Shown piece by piece: positions 8,867-18,173 of a stretch of 64,000 nt of DNA (its first letter is position 1; every line of letters starts with the position of its first letter). The position numbers were made by a program, and so were the translations under genes. The DNA lies in contig NZ_LMSD01000005.1 of assembly GCF_001428045.1 (NCBI RefSeq), positions 124,001-188,000 of the forward strand, in the 5' to 3' direction. The DNA comes from Paenibacillus sp. Soil750 (GTDB lineage: Bacteria > Bacillota > Bacilli > Paenibacillales > NBRC-103111). The notes beneath the pieces are model-generated. The model ran no database searches. It was not told where the DNA came from and saw nothing but the letters and a program-made list of their open reading frames with translations.

Positions 8867-10489
8867 CTAACCTCCTATCTTCCCGGCTACGCTATGGATC
8901 AATTGATCCAAGCTGCCAATGGTTTGTTGAAGCGGCTGACTCAGCACGCTTGGGTACACGCCCAGCAAGAGAATGAACGCGACCAAGGTAATCATCGGCA
9001 CAGCCTCGATGAGACGCGCGTCGCGCATCCCTTGCTGCAGTAAGCTCGGCTGCTTAGGGCCGAACGTGATGTTCAGTACCCCACGCAGCACGTAAACCGC
9101 TGCGAAGATAATACCCAGTGTACCGACAATCGCGTACACACGGTGGGTTTCAAAGAGTCCGACGAACGCGAGGAACTCACTGATGAAGCCGGATAAGCCT
9201 GGCAATCCGAGCGAGGCCATGCCCCCAATCAGCAGAATACCGCTGATGAAGGGGATATTGCGAGCGAGACCGCCCAAGCGATCGAGCTGTGTGGTTTCGG
9301 TTCGCTCGTAGATGCTGCCGACGAGCAAGAACATCAGGGCTGAAATCAGACCGTGTGAGATCAGCTGGAACACGGCGCCTTGCAGACCTGCAATGTTGAA
9401 TGCAGCAAGTCCCAACAGGACGATGCCCATGTGGCTGATACTCGAGTAGGCGAGCACGAGTTTGAAGTCCTTCTGGACCATCGCGAGCAGCGCGCCGTAC
9501 ACGATGTTAATGACACCGAGGAGCGCGAGCACCCACGCCCATTGCTGAGCTTCCGCCGGGAAGAACAGAATGCCGAAACGGATAAGGCCGTAGGCCCCCA
9601 TTTTGAGCAAAATCCCGGAGTGAATCATAACAACAGCAGGCGGAGCCTCTGTATGTACTTTCAGCATCCACGTATGGAACGGGAAGATCGGCAGCTTGAT
9701 CCCGAAAGCGACCAGCAGCATGATGAACACGGTCCATTTCATGTTTTGACTCATAAAGAATGGCGTACCGCTCTGATTCACATAAGCCTCAGGGGCCTGC
9801 AATAGATTGTGTGCAATCGTATGAATGTCGCCGCTGTAGTAAATGATAGCCTCTGTCTGCGATGGATCTTGGTTAAATCCTGCAGTCGTAACTAGAATAA
9901 GGAAGGCAATCAGCATAATTGCTGAGCCAAGACCGTTATACAGCAAGAAGCGGTTTGCCGCTTGCTCTCGGTTCATATACCCCCAAATTCCGATCAAGAA
10001 GAACATCGGCACGAGTGTAATTTCGAAGAACAGGAAGAACAAGAAGAGATCCTGTGCCATGAATACACCGAACATCCCCGTTTCTAGCAAGAGGAACAAA
10101 ATGAAATACGTTTTCCATCGTTTCTTGATGTAAACAGACGCTAATGCGGCCATCGACGAAATCAGCGCCGTTAGAAAGACGAGCGGCAACGAAATGCCAT
10201 CGACAGCTAACGAATATTTAAACTCGAAGAAGAATTGTGTAATTTGTTGAATACCCTCGTGGTTTAAAGGGACTTTGATCCAATCGAGCTGTTCTTTGTA
10301 CTGTAGTGGATCCCCTTGATAGTTATAGTCCACATACAGCCATGCCGCCAAAATCAGCGGAATCAGCGTCGTGACGATACCTACCGTTTTGATCAGACGT
10401 CCACGATCACCCCGAAGGAAGAGCAGGACGAGCACACCAAGCAGAGGTGAGAAGGCAATCATACTAAGAATGGGTAAGTTAGCCGGCAT
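8867..10489 (-). CDS. nuoM: NADH-quinone oxidoreductase subunit M
   Basis: Antiporter-like proton-channel subunit of complex I, 540 residues with about 14 membrane segments. Family landmarks are LFFLFFEITLVPMFFLIGIWG (membrane glutamate) and KLPIFPFHTWMLKVHTEAPPA. ATG 10489 follows GGAGGTTCATAC; this start overlaps the nuoL 3' end by 11 bases, which suggests translational coupling. The reading frame extends a little further upstream but without a site. Confidence 0.95.
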   Translation of the reverse strand: MPANLPILSMIAFSPLLGVLVLLFLRGDRGRLIKTVGIVTTLIPLILAAWLYVDYNYQGDPLQYKEQLDWIKVPLNHEGIQQITQFFFEFKYSLAVDGISLPLVFLTALISSMAALASVYIKKRWKTYFILFLLLETGMFGVFMAQDLFLFFLFFEITLVPMFFLIGIWGYMNREQAANRFLLYNGLGSAIMLIAFLILVTTAGFNQDPSQTEAIIYYSGDIHTIAHNLLQAPEAYVNQSGTPFFMSQNMKWTVFIMLLVAFGIKLPIFPFHTWMLKVHTEAPPAVVMIHSGILLKMGAYGLIRFGILFFPAEAQQWAWVLALLGVINIVYGALLAMVQKDFKLVLAYSSISHMGIVLLGLAAFNIAGLQGAVFQLISHGLISALMFLLVGSIYERTETTQLDRLGGLARNIPFISGILLIGGMASLGLPGLSGFISEFLAFVGLFETHRVYAIVGTLGIIFAAVYVLRGVLNITFGPKQPSLLQQGMRDARLIEAVPMITLVAFILLLGVYPSVLSQPLQQTIGSLDQLIHSVAGKIGG

Positions 10490-12401
10490 GTATGAACCTC
10501 CTTCCTGCAATGGCAAGTGCCAGAATCAGCATCCCGAGCAGCATGATGACCCCGTAGGACTGCAGTTGACCATTTTGGAGTCGGGAGCCTAAGCGTCCAA
10601 GACTAACCACGGTGAAAGCAACTAAGCGTACAATCCCGTCAATAATGTAAATATCAATCAATTCCAGGATATAGCCTAGACCCCGAAGCGGTTTGACTAC
10701 AATGACATCATAGATTTCATCAATGAAATATTTACGGTTAAGCAACGTGTATAACCAAGGCACTTTACCCGAAATAATGTCCCGAGGGATCGTGCGTTTG
10801 AGGTACATCAGATAACCCAGTCCAATTCCTAACAATCCAGCTAACGTAGACAAAATAATAACCGTCCAATTGGCCGTCTCCTCATGCTCCTGCCCTGTCA
10901 GCCAGTGACCCAGCCATTCGTTGAATGGTGTATTCACGAAGCCTGCAACTACAGCAAGCACAGCAAGCACGATAAGCGGTGTCGTCATGGAAGCCGGTGA
11001 TTCGTGCGGCTCATGCGCGTGATCATGCTCATGATCATCGTGATCCTCCGAAGCCACTGCTTTCGGTCTAGGCGAGCCCATAAACACGAGGAAGAACAGG
11101 CGTGACATATAGAAAGCGGTGAAGAATGCCGCAATCACACCGACCCAGAACAGAAGCTGATTATGCTCGAAAGCTTCGGTGAGAATCATATCCTTCGACC
11201 AGAAACCTGCGAATGGGAAGATACCGGCTAATGCCAGCGTTCCGATCGCGAAGGTCCAGGTTGTAATTTTCATTTTGCGGGATAAACCGCCCATTTCATT
11301 GATGTTCTGCGTATGTACCGCGTGAATCACACTACCTGCACCCAAGAAGAGCAGCGCTTTGAAGAAGGCATGTGTAAACAAGTGGAACATTCCTGACGTA
11401 ATTGAAACGCCAATCCCTAGCGCCATCATCATATAACCGAGTTGACTCACCGTCGAGTAAGCGAGAATCCGCTTAATATCGTTCTGTGCAACACCGATTG
11501 TTGCTGCAAAAATGGCGGTGAACCCACCGACATAAGCAACGACCATCAACGCATCCGGTGAAGCATGGAAAATGTCGAACGTCCGTGCCACAAGATACAC
11601 CCCAGCAGCAACCATCGTTGCAGCATGGATTAGCGCCGAGATCGGCGTTGGCCCTTCCATGGCATCAGGTAACCATGTGTGCAGCGGGAATTGCCCGGAT
11701 TTACCCATCGCCCCGATGAAAATCAGAACAGCGATCCACGTGACGATCGTAGGGTCGATTTTGCCCGTGGTGAAGGCATTATGTATCGATGTGAAATCTA
11801 GCGCGTGCCCTGGCATGTAGAGATACAACAGCAGGATCGCGATGAATAGGCCCACATCCCCGATGCGGGTGACGATGAATGCCTTTTTGGCGGCAGCCTT
11901 CGCCTCTGGCTTGAAGTACCAGAATCCGACAAGCAAGAAGGAACATACCCCTACTAGCTCCCAGAAGATGTAAAGCTCCAGCATATTTTCAGAAATTACA
12001 AGACCTAGCATGGAGAAAGAGAACAGCGCAATATAACCGAAAAACACGTGAATACGCTCGTCGCCTTTCATGTAGCCTTTGGAATAAATGTTCACTAGCA
12101 GCGAAACCAGCGTGACGATGACGAGCATCAGGGAGTTTAGATTGGTGACCTCAAACCCCATTTTCAGCGTAAAATCGCCCACTTGCAGCCAATTCATTTT
12201 ATCCCATGTAAAATCCTCAACATTGCCGCCAATTCGCTCCACAAAAATGAGCAAAGCCACAATAAACGAAAGCAGCATCGCAAAAATGCTAATGTAAATC
12301 CCTAAATCTTTCAGTTGACGCCCCATTGCCGTAAGCGCTAGAAAAGCAAGCAACGGAAACAATGGAATGAGCCAGGCGTACTGTGAATAGTCCGATACCA
12401 T
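10479..12401 (-). CDS. nuoL: NADH-quinone oxidoreductase subunit L
   Basis: Distal antiporter-like subunit of complex I, 640 residues. It shows FWELVGVCSFLLVGFW, GKSGQFPLHTWLPDAMEGPTP and the long C-terminal region that forms the lateral helix in known complexes. A His/Asp/Glu-rich loop, HDDHEHDHAHEPHES (about residue 450), lies in the C-terminal third; it could bind metal and is not part of the conserved core. The ATG is preceded by AGGAGG 15 bases after nuoK. Confidence 0.95.
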   Translation of the reverse strand: MVSDYSQYAWLIPLFPLLAFLALTAMGRQLKDLGIYISIFAMLLSFIVALLIFVERIGGNVEDFTWDKMNWLQVGDFTLKMGFEVTNLNSLMLVIVTLVSLLVNIYSKGYMKGDERIHVFFGYIALFSFSMLGLVISENMLELYIFWELVGVCSFLLVGFWYFKPEAKAAAKKAFIVTRIGDVGLFIAILLLYLYMPGHALDFTSIHNAFTTGKIDPTIVTWIAVLIFIGAMGKSGQFPLHTWLPDAMEGPTPISALIHAATMVAAGVYLVARTFDIFHASPDALMVVAYVGGFTAIFAATIGVAQNDIKRILAYSTVSQLGYMMMALGIGVSITSGMFHLFTHAFFKALLFLGAGSVIHAVHTQNINEMGGLSRKMKITTWTFAIGTLALAGIFPFAGFWSKDMILTEAFEHNQLLFWVGVIAAFFTAFYMSRLFFLVFMGSPRPKAVASEDHDDHEHDHAHEPHESPASMTTPLIVLAVLAVVAGFVNTPFNEWLGHWLTGQEHEETANWTVIILSTLAGLLGIGLGYLMYLKRTIPRDIISGKVPWLYTLLNRKYFIDEIYDVIVVKPLRGLGYILELIDIYIIDGIVRLVAFTVVSLGRLGSRLQNGQLQSYGVIMLLGMLILALAIAGRRFIHAG

Positions 12402-12416
12402 AGCCTTGTTAGCCTC

Positions 12417-12728
12417 CTAGCGCTTCATAGAATCCAAATCTGTCACTTCAACGGTGCCTTTATTTCGGTAAATCGTGATCAATATCGCAATCCCCACAGC
12501 CGCCTCTGCAGCTGCAATCGTAATGTTAAAGAGGGAGAAGATATGCCCCGTCAATGCTGGGTGATCTCCTAGTTTCGAGAAGGCAATCAAATTCAAATTC
12601 ACCGCATTGAGCATAAGCTCGATGGAAAGCAAGACAATGACTCCGTTTTTCTTCGTTAATGCACCGTACAGTCCAATGCAGAATAGGATCGCCGCTAATG
12701 TAAGATAAGGAGTAATTAAGTTACCCAA
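12417..12728 (-). CDS. nuoK: NADH-quinone oxidoreductase subunit K
   Basis: Small membrane subunit of the proton-transfer chain, 103 residues with three transmembrane helices. Conserved acidic positions are visible in [14 protein letters not shown] and [13 protein letters not shown], as expected for the glutamates linking the quinone site to the antiporter modules. The start codon is TTG, 7 bases after GGAGG; no ATG exists near the expected N-terminus. Confidence 0.94.
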   Translation of the reverse strand: MGNLITPYLTLAAILFCIGLYGALTKKNGVIVLLSIELMLNAVNLNLIAFSKLGDHPALTGHIFSLFNITIAAAEAAVGIAILITIYRNKGTVEVTDLDSMKR

Positions 12729-12730
12729 CG

Positions 12731-13261
12731 CTAATCCTCCTCTCTCTTCGCGACTACGATGGCACCGATGAACGCTACCGTCAGCAGTACGGACATGATT
12801 TCGAAGGGAATGACATGTACGTTATACAGCAGCTTTCCGATTTCGAGCGTATTATCCTTGCCAGCATCCAATGTCCCCGAAGAGACGAAGGTCGATTTCT
12901 GAATCGCATAGAACAACACGCCGAACAATCCCACAGCGCCAAGAATGGCCAATCCTTCATGCCATGGACGTTTAAGTCCCTCGTCTTCACCCTGTCTATG
13001 CTTCGTCATCATAATGCCGAAAATCATCAGAATGGAGATAGCACCGGCATAAATCAAGACCTGCACGAAAGCGACAAACTCTGCTTCAAGGATGACATAC
13101 AGGCCAGCCAAGCTGATAAACGTGAGAGCTACTGCAACAACCATGTGCACGACTTTCGTAAAAGAGATCATAAAGATCGCCCCGCCGATCGCGAGCAACG
13201 CGAAAATGAAGAACGCCCAACTCGTACCGCTGGATAAGAAATCGCCGAGTCCACTAAACAT
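12731..13261 (-). CDS. nuoJ: NADH-quinone oxidoreductase subunit J
   Basis: Membrane subunit of complex I, 176 residues with five hydrophobic segments; [19 protein letters not shown] is the family's conserved helix. The N-terminal ATG overlaps the nuoI stop by 8 bases and the stop lies 2 bases before nuoK, so J and K are probably coupled. Confidence 0.94.
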   Translation of the reverse strand: MFSGLGDFLSSGTSWAFFIFALLAIGGAIFMISFTKVVHMVVAVALTFISLAGLYVILEAEFVAFVQVLIYAGAISILMIFGIMMTKHRQGEDEGLKRPWHEGLAILGAVGLFGVLFYAIQKSTFVSSGTLDAGKDNTLEIGKLLYNVHVIPFEIMSVLLTVAFIGAIVVAKREED

Positions 13262-13706
13262 CTTTCTTCGCGCCCCCTTTAGGCATCGCAGAATTGTTCT
13301 CTTGACGAATGTTTTGGGTGTTGTTGCTCAGCCACTCCATATTTTTGAACAAATCATCCCGACTATAGCTGCTGAGCTCAAAATTATTCGTCATCACGAT
13401 GGCTTCTGTCGGACACACTTCTGTGCACAGGTCGCACAGGATACAAATTTCGAAGTTGATGTCATACGTATCAATGACCTTCCCCTTTTTCTCAGGGTCT
13501 GGGTTCGCTTTTCCAGTTAACGTAATACACTCCGTCGGGCACACACGCGCACATTGATTGCACACAATGCATTTCTCGGGATCAAAATATTGAATACCAC
13601 GAAAACGATCCGGCATTTTAATCGGAACTTCCGGGTATGCGTACGTTACTTTCTTCTCAGTCAAATGCTTGAACGTGAAGCCTAAACCTTTCATAATGCC
13701 CTTCAT
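13254..13706 (-). CDS. nuoI: NADH-quinone oxidoreductase subunit I (2 x [4Fe-4S])
   Basis: Peripheral-arm ferredoxin-like subunit carrying clusters N6a and N6b. Two cysteine motifs are clear: CIVCNQCARVCP and CILCDLCTEVCP. The start at 13706 (MKGIMKGLGF) follows AAGGAG by 9 bases; the frame extends to 13757 but runs into a palindromic repeat in the leader, which I exclude. The 150-residue length fits bacterial NuoI. The C-terminal tail after about residue 125 is polar and poorly conserved. Confidence 0.94.
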   Translation of the reverse strand: MKGIMKGLGFTFKHLTEKKVTYAYPEVPIKMPDRFRGIQYFDPEKCIVCNQCARVCPTECITLTGKANPDPEKKGKVIDTYDINFEICILCDLCTEVCPTEAIVMTNNFELSSYSRDDLFKNMEWLSNNTQNIRQENNSAMPKGGAKKDV

Positions 13707-13723
13707 GTGTTTCAACTCCTTCA

Positions 13724-13766
13724 AGTTTTGCGTTAGCAAAACTAACTTCGAAAGCATGGACTTAAA
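13724..13766. repeat. Intergenic palindromic repeat, copy A (nuoH-nuoI)
   Basis: AGTTTTGC-GTTA-GCAAAACT (13724-13743) forms an 8-bp hairpin and is followed by CTTCG-AAGCATG-CTTA spaced like the copy at 26777. A second partial AGTTTTGCGG follows. Hairpin plus shared tail in two unrelated operons argues for a dispersed repeat family. Confidence 0.55.
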
Positions 13767-13810
13767 GTTTTGCGGAGGAAGATCCGACCAAGATCAGCTT
13801 TCTTGCTTGT

Positions 13811-14815
13811 TTAGAAGATGGTCATGATAATCGCCGTCACCAGCATGTTGACGAGTGCCAGTGGAAGCAGCACTTTCCAGCCGAACCCCATCAATTGATC
13901 AATTCGAACACGTGGCAGTGTCGCCCGCAGCCAGAAGAGGAAGAACACGACCGATGAGAATTTCAACAGGAACCAGATAACGCCTGGTATGAAATCAAGG
14001 AATCCGAATGGCGCATGCCATCCACCAAGGAAAATCAGACTCACCAGTGAAGCAATGACGAAGACGTACACATACTCGGATAGCATGAAGAAAGCGAAGC
14101 GGAAACCGCTGTATTCCACATGATAGCCCGCAACGAGCTCAGATTCTGCTTCTGGCAAGTCAAACGGCGTACGATTAAGCTCCGACACACCTGCAATCAC
14201 GAAAATAATGAAACCCAGGATCTGCGGAATGAAATTCCAGTGCCAGAAACCGCCTGTTTGATGATCAACAATCGTATGCAGATTCAGGCTGCCCGTCATC
14301 ATAATTACACCAACAACCGAAATAACTAACGGAACTTCATAACTAATCATTTGAGCTGCCGAACGCATGCCGCCCAGCAACGCATATTTATTGTTGGATG
14401 CCCAACCGCCTAGAATAATTCCGATGGTTGAGATCCCTGTCAGTGCCACGTAATAAAGCAATCCCACATTCAAATTGGCACCAAACATCCGATCCGAGAA
14501 CGGAATGGTCGCAATGATCGTAAAGGACGGGATAAAAGTAATGATTGGTGCGAGTATGAAAAGCTCACGCTCAGCTTTCTTAGGGATCGTATCTTCCTTA
14601 ATGAGAAGCTTGAATACGTCGGCGACGCTTTGCAGCAGCCCAAAAGGTCCTGTCCGGTTCGGTCCGATCCGCAGCTGCATCCAGCCGATGACCTTACGCT
14701 CGAAGTAGATCGCATAGGTAACGAACCCCAACACGAGCATGAGCATCACGATGCCCCAGAATAGGAATACGAAGAAGTTCGTCCATGTCAGACTCTCCTC
14801 CAATAAATTGACCAT
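13811..14815 (-). CDS. nuoH: NADH-quinone oxidoreductase subunit H
   Basis: Membrane subunit forming much of the quinone chamber at the junction with the peripheral arm. The 334 residues form about eight membrane segments. Landmarks are ERKVIGWMQLRIGPNRTGPFG and RTPFDLPEAESELVAGYHVEYSG, with the acidic loop that faces the quinone site. The ATG overlaps the nuoD stop (TAATG). Confidence 0.96.
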   Translation of the reverse strand: MVNLLEESLTWTNFFVFLFWGIVMLMLVLGFVTYAIYFERKVIGWMQLRIGPNRTGPFGLLQSVADVFKLLIKEDTIPKKAERELFILAPIITFIPSFTIIATIPFSDRMFGANLNVGLLYYVALTGISTIGIILGGWASNNKYALLGGMRSAAQMISYEVPLVISVVGVIMMTGSLNLHTIVDHQTGGFWHWNFIPQILGFIIFVIAGVSELNRTPFDLPEAESELVAGYHVEYSGFRFAFFMLSEYVYVFVIASLVSLIFLGGWHAPFGFLDFIPGVIWFLLKFSSVVFFLFWLRATLPRVRIDQLMGFGWKVLLPLALVNMLVTAIIMTIF

Positions 14816-15915
14816 TAGGCATCCACCTCCCCAACGACAATATCGATGCCGCCCAGAATCGTAATTAGATTGGTCATCGATTCCCCAACCAGAAGCTTGG
14901 GCAGGATTTGCAGATTCACGAAGGACGGTCTGCGAAATTTCAAACGGTACGGTTCTTGCTTACCTCGGGAAATAATATGACAGCCTATTTCCCCACGTGG
15001 AGACTCAATTGCTGCGTAAATTTCGCCTTCTGGCGGGCGAATGACTCTAGGCACTTTGCCCATCGTTTCGCCACCCTCAGGGAACACGTCTAAGGCTTGT
15101 TCCAGGATGCGAAGGGATTGTTTGATTTCTTCCATACGTATCAAATAACGGTCATAGCAATCCCCGCCACTGCGCACAGGCACATCGAACTGGAAGCGGC
15201 TGTACAGGCTGTAGGGCTGCGTTTTGCGAATATCCCAGTCAACACCCGTACAACGCAGGTTAGCCCCGCTAAGGCCATACGCAATGGCTGTCTCAGCGTC
15301 ATATTTGCCTACACCCTTAATCCGTGACAGGAATATCTCATTTCCAGTGACAAGCGTGTGATATTCTTCTAATTTGCCGTACATATACGGCACGAATTTC
15401 CGTACCTTCTCGATCCAACCGTCTGGTGCGTCCCACTTCACGCCACCTACACGCATGTAGTTGTATGTTAAACGCGCGCCACACAGTTCGTTGAAGAGAT
15501 CGATAATGATTTCACGGTCACGGAACGCATACAAGAACGGGCTCATTGCACCGATATCCAGCAGGTAGGTTCCCCACCACACCATGTGTGAGGCGATCCG
15601 TTGCAGCTCCATCACGATTAAGCGAAGAAATTCCGCTCGTTCGGGCACTTCGAGTTGCATCATTCTCTCTACAGCGTTAACTAACGCGTAGTTGGTCGTC
15701 ATCGCCGATACATAATCCATTCGGTCTGTATACGGGATGATTTGGGTATAGCTGAGGTTCTCAGCCAATTTCTCTGTTCCTCTATGTAAGTAACCCATAA
15801 CGGGTATGGCTTCTCGAATGACTTCACCATCCAGCTTTACAATCACGCGGAAAACGCCGTGTGTACTGGGATGCTGAGGACCAACGTTTAACAGGAGCTC
15901 TTCTGTCCGTAACAC
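14815..15915 (-). CDS. nuoD: NADH-quinone oxidoreductase subunit D (49 kDa)
   Basis: Peripheral-arm subunit that helps form the quinone reduction site; related to the large subunit of NiFe hydrogenases but without its metal ligands. The 366 residues begin LNVGPQHPSTHGVFR, carrying the quinone-site His, and end with DIVVGEVDA. GYLHRGTEKLAE is a further family motif. The GTG start follows GGAGGTGTAGCAC, 3 bases after nuoC. Confidence 0.96.
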   Translation of the reverse strand: MLRTEELLLNVGPQHPSTHGVFRVIVKLDGEVIREAIPVMGYLHRGTEKLAENLSYTQIIPYTDRMDYVSAMTTNYALVNAVERMMQLEVPERAEFLRLIVMELQRIASHMVWWGTYLLDIGAMSPFLYAFRDREIIIDLFNELCGARLTYNYMRVGGVKWDAPDGWIEKVRKFVPYMYGKLEEYHTLVTGNEIFLSRIKGVGKYDAETAIAYGLSGANLRCTGVDWDIRKTQPYSLYSRFQFDVPVRSGGDCYDRYLIRMEEIKQSLRILEQALDVFPEGGETMGKVPRVIRPPEGEIYAAIESPRGEIGCHIISRGKQEPYRLKFRRPSFVNLQILPKLLVGESMTNLITILGGIDIVVGEVDA

Positions 15916-15918
15916 GTG

Positions 15919-16854
15919 CTACACCTCCGGGTCAAGCGGTTCGTAGTCTTTGCGCAGTGGATGACCCACCCAATCATCAGGCATCATGATCCGTACTAAG
16001 TTCGGGTGGCCAGGGAAGTCGATGCCGAAAAGGTCAAAGGCTTCGCGCTCGTTCCAGTTGGCCGTCGGCCAGACATCAGCTACCGAAGGTATGCTAGGTT
16101 GCTCACGGTCTGTCTTCACCTTCACACAATACTCATGCTTGTGTGTGAGGGAAAGCAGATGATACGCCACCTCAAGGTGCGTTTCTTGGTCTACACCGGA
16201 GAGATTGCGCAAGTAATCGCAGCGCAGTTCTACGTGATCACGAAGCGTCAGCGCGGCCTGCGGCCAGCGCGAGCTGTGAATGATGACGTAAGGACGATGC
16301 GCGTCCCTCTCGTTGATGAAAGCTTCGACGACGGCGTCTTCGCCTGCCTCGGCCTTCAGGATCGCGACCAGCCGGTCCAGCAGCGGCTGGTTCGGTGAAG
16401 GCTCCTTCGGCGCGGCTGGATCCGCCGATTCGGGCTTCGCTCCGCGTGCTGCGGCTCGCGCGGCACGGGCTTCTGCGGCGGCCTGGGCTTTGGCCGCCTT
16501 CTCTTCGTCAGTGCCAGCGTCTGCAGACGCTGGCGTTGCTGCTCCGGCGGGCGCAGGCTCGCCCGCCTCTGTGGCCGCGCGCGCTGCGAGGCGCGCGGCT
16601 CTTGCCGCGGCGCGCTCTGCCGCCGCGTCGGTGACGGCTGGCGTGCTTGCGCCAGCAGGCGGCTCGCTGACTTCTGCTTGGCTCTCCGAGCTTCCTACCT
16701 TCGGATTCGTTTCCACAACTTCCGTTTTGTTCTCAACCGGTGGGCTCCCCGCTTTAGCGGGCTCGCTGCCTACCACTTTGCCTTCCTCTTTTCCATCCTC
16801 ACCAACAGGAGGAGTCGGAACCGTGGTTTCTTCCGGCTTGTTCTCCTCGCTCAT
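15919..16854 (-). CDS. nuoC: NADH-quinone oxidoreductase subunit C with long low-complexity N-terminal extension
   Basis: 30-kDa subunit of the peripheral arm of complex I. Only the C-terminal half (about residues 155-311) is the NuoC domain, ending [19 protein letters not shown] and HPLRKDYEP. Residues 1 to about 154 are Ala, Glu, Pro and Ser rich, with many AARAAR-type stretches, and have no counterpart in typical 150-200 residue NuoC proteins. The DNA for this part is clearly GC-richer than its surroundings. ATGA overlap with nuoB fixes the start, so the extension is probably translated. Confidence 0.92.
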   Translation of the reverse strand: MSEENKPEETTVPTPPVGEDGKEEGKVVGSEPAKAGSPPVENKTEVVETNPKVGSSESQAEVSEPPAGASTPAVTDAAAERAAARAARLAARAATEAGEPAPAGAATPASADAGTDEEKAAKAQAAAEARAARAAARGAKPESADPAAPKEPSPNQPLLDRLVAILKAEAGEDAVVEAFINERDAHRPYVIIHSSRWPQAALTLRDHVELRCDYLRNLSGVDQETHLEVAYHLLSLTHKHEYCVKVKTDREQPSIPSVADVWPTANWNEREAFDLFGIDFPGHPNLVRIMMPDDWVGHPLRKDYEPLDPEV

Positions 16855-17369
16855 CGATTGATCACCTGCTTCCCAGTCTTCGCTTCATAACGAATCTTCT
16901 CTTGAAGCTTATTGATGCCATAGATCAGCGCAGCTGGATTCGGCGGACAACCTGGGATATACACGTCCACTGGTACGATTTGGTCGACACCCTTCACGAC
17001 CGAATACGATTTCACATACGGTCCGCCTGCTGTTGCACAGGATCCCATCGCGATAACCCACTTCGGTTCAGGCATTTGTTCATAAAGTCGGCGCAACAAA
17101 GGAGCCATTTTCTTCGTAACTGTCCCTGCAACAATCATGACATCTGATTGCCTTGGTGACGTACGGAAGATGACTCCGAATCGGTCTAAATCATAGTGAG
17201 AACCGCCTGTTCCCATCATTTCGATTGCACAACAAGCCAAGCCAAAGGTTAATGGCCAAAGCGAATTACTGCGAGCCCAAGCTTTTACCTGCTCCAGTGT
17301 TGTCATAAATACATTACGGTTTATTTCTTCCCGTTCCTCGGGAGAGATTGATTCTAGACTGAAGTCCAT
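16851..17369 (-). CDS. nuoB: NADH-quinone oxidoreductase subunit B
   Basis: Peripheral-arm subunit ligating cluster N2, the last Fe-S centre before quinone. In 172 residues it shows [15 protein letters not shown] with the tandem cysteines, [10 protein letters not shown] and [10 protein letters not shown] with the other ligands. The start [13 protein letters not shown] at 17369 is preceded by GAAGGTG and overlaps the nuoA 3' end by 16 bases. A longer frame upstream lies inside nuoA and is not used. Confidence 0.96.
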   Translation of the reverse strand: MDFSLESISPEEREEINRNVFMTTLEQVKAWARSNSLWPLTFGLACCAIEMMGTGGSHYDLDRFGVIFRTSPRQSDVMIVAGTVTKKMAPLLRRLYEQMPEPKWVIAMGSCATAGGPYVKSYSVVKGVDQIVPVDVYIPGCPPNPAALIYGINKLQEKIRYEAKTGKQVINR

Positions 17370-17722
17370 CGCAGCACCTTCTTCTTCCAAGCGTATATTA
17401 ATCCTATGGCAAGCAAGGCTACAAAAATACACATTTCAACTAATGCGAATAATCCAAGCTGATTAAAGGCAACTGCCCACGGATAGAGGAATACGGTCTC
17501 CACATCAAAGATGACAAACATCAAAGCGTACAAATAATATCGAATGTTAAACCGGATTTGTCCCTCACCTACAGGTTCGTTCCCACTCTCATACGTCGTA
17601 TACTTCTCATCGATGGGTTTACTCGGTCTTAACCATTTGCCAATCGTCAGCGCTGCTATGGGAAGGAAAATACCTAACCCTAGAAAAACCGCTACGATTA
17701 CATAGTTATTTGTATACATCAT
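17354..17722 (-). CDS. nuoA: NADH-quinone oxidoreductase subunit A
   Basis: First gene of the complex I operon; a 122-residue membrane subunit with three helices. The conserved loop [20 protein letters not shown], exposed near the quinone site, and [15 protein letters not shown] are family hallmarks. The start is taken as the first of two adjacent ATGs (17722), with GGAGGCGG about 10-13 bases upstream, a somewhat long spacing. No nuoE, nuoF or nuoG genes follow anywhere in this operon. Confidence 0.94.
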   Translation of the reverse strand: MMYTNNYVIVAVFLGLGIFLPIAALTIGKWLRPSKPIDEKYTTYESGNEPVGEGQIRFNIRYYLYALMFVIFDVETVFLYPWAVAFNQLGLFALVEMCIFVALLAIGLIYAWKKKVLRWTSV

Positions 17723-17796
17723 GTGAATGTAACCGCCTCCATTTCTTATTTGCATTCCTTACGATCTCGATAGTTTTGGTAATAATCACCTTTATT

Positions 17797-17825
17797 AGTA
17801 TAACAAAAAGGGGTTTGGGCGTCGA
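17797..17825 (-). promoter_or_regulatory. Sigma-A type promoter of the nuo operon
   Basis: TCGACG (17820-17825) and TATACT (17797-17802) are 17 bases apart on the minus strand, about 75 bases before nuoA. The -10 is strong and the -35 is fair. Confidence 0.6.
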
Positions 17826-17939
17826 CATTAATTCTTTTCATATATGAGTAGCATTTCACAGAAGTGGGTAATACTATTCACTGGGCATTCTAGTCTTGTC
17901 CAAATTTCCTATTTTGATAAGCGAAAGGAATGATTTCTT

Positions 17940-18104
17940 ATGGCAAATGCATCGAACGCTAATCACCAACATAGAACCAATGACAAGGTTACCGAAACCG
18001 GCCGCTATCGCGATGCCGATGGGCAAAGCATCGAGCTAGTTGCAGGTCAAACGTTCCCTCCATGCCCTAAAACAGGAGAATCCACAGTCTGGCATCATGC
18101 TTAA
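17940..18104 (+). CDS. Small conserved-looking protein, function unknown
   Basis: A 54-residue plus-strand gene divergent from nuoA. It starts ATG with AAAGGA about 11 bases upstream and is closed by a strong terminator right after its stop, which supports a real transcript. The product is hydrophilic; its C-terminal half, TGRYRDADGQSIELVAGQTF followed by PPCPKTGESTVW, shows a G-x-Y ... G-x-x-I-x-L-x-x-G-x-x-FPPCP ... W pattern. That pattern recalls small zinc-ribbon-like or YjzC-like Bacillus proteins, but only one cysteine is present, so no metal site can be claimed. I cannot name it. Confidence 0.7.
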   Translation: MANASNANHQHRTNDKVTETGRYRDADGQSIELVAGQTFPPCPKTGESTVWHHA

Positions 18105-18120
18105 AAAGGAAATTATCAAC

Positions 18121-18157
18121 GAGCTGTTCCTCTCCTCCGAGAGGGGCAGCTTTTTTC
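18121..18157 (+). terminator. Terminator of the 54-residue gene
   Basis: A 12-bp stem GCTGTTCCTCTC / GAGAGGGGCAGC with CTCC loop is followed by TTTTTT on the plus strand, 18 bases past the stop codon. Confidence 0.9.
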
Positions 18158-18173
18158 TTCGCCATTTCAAAGC

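Noticed and set aside
16313..16861. Plus-strand 182-codon Ala/Ser-rich frame opposite nuoC
   Set aside because: Low-complexity GC-rich DNA keeps several frames open; the minus-strand frame carries the NuoC domain and couples to nuoB.
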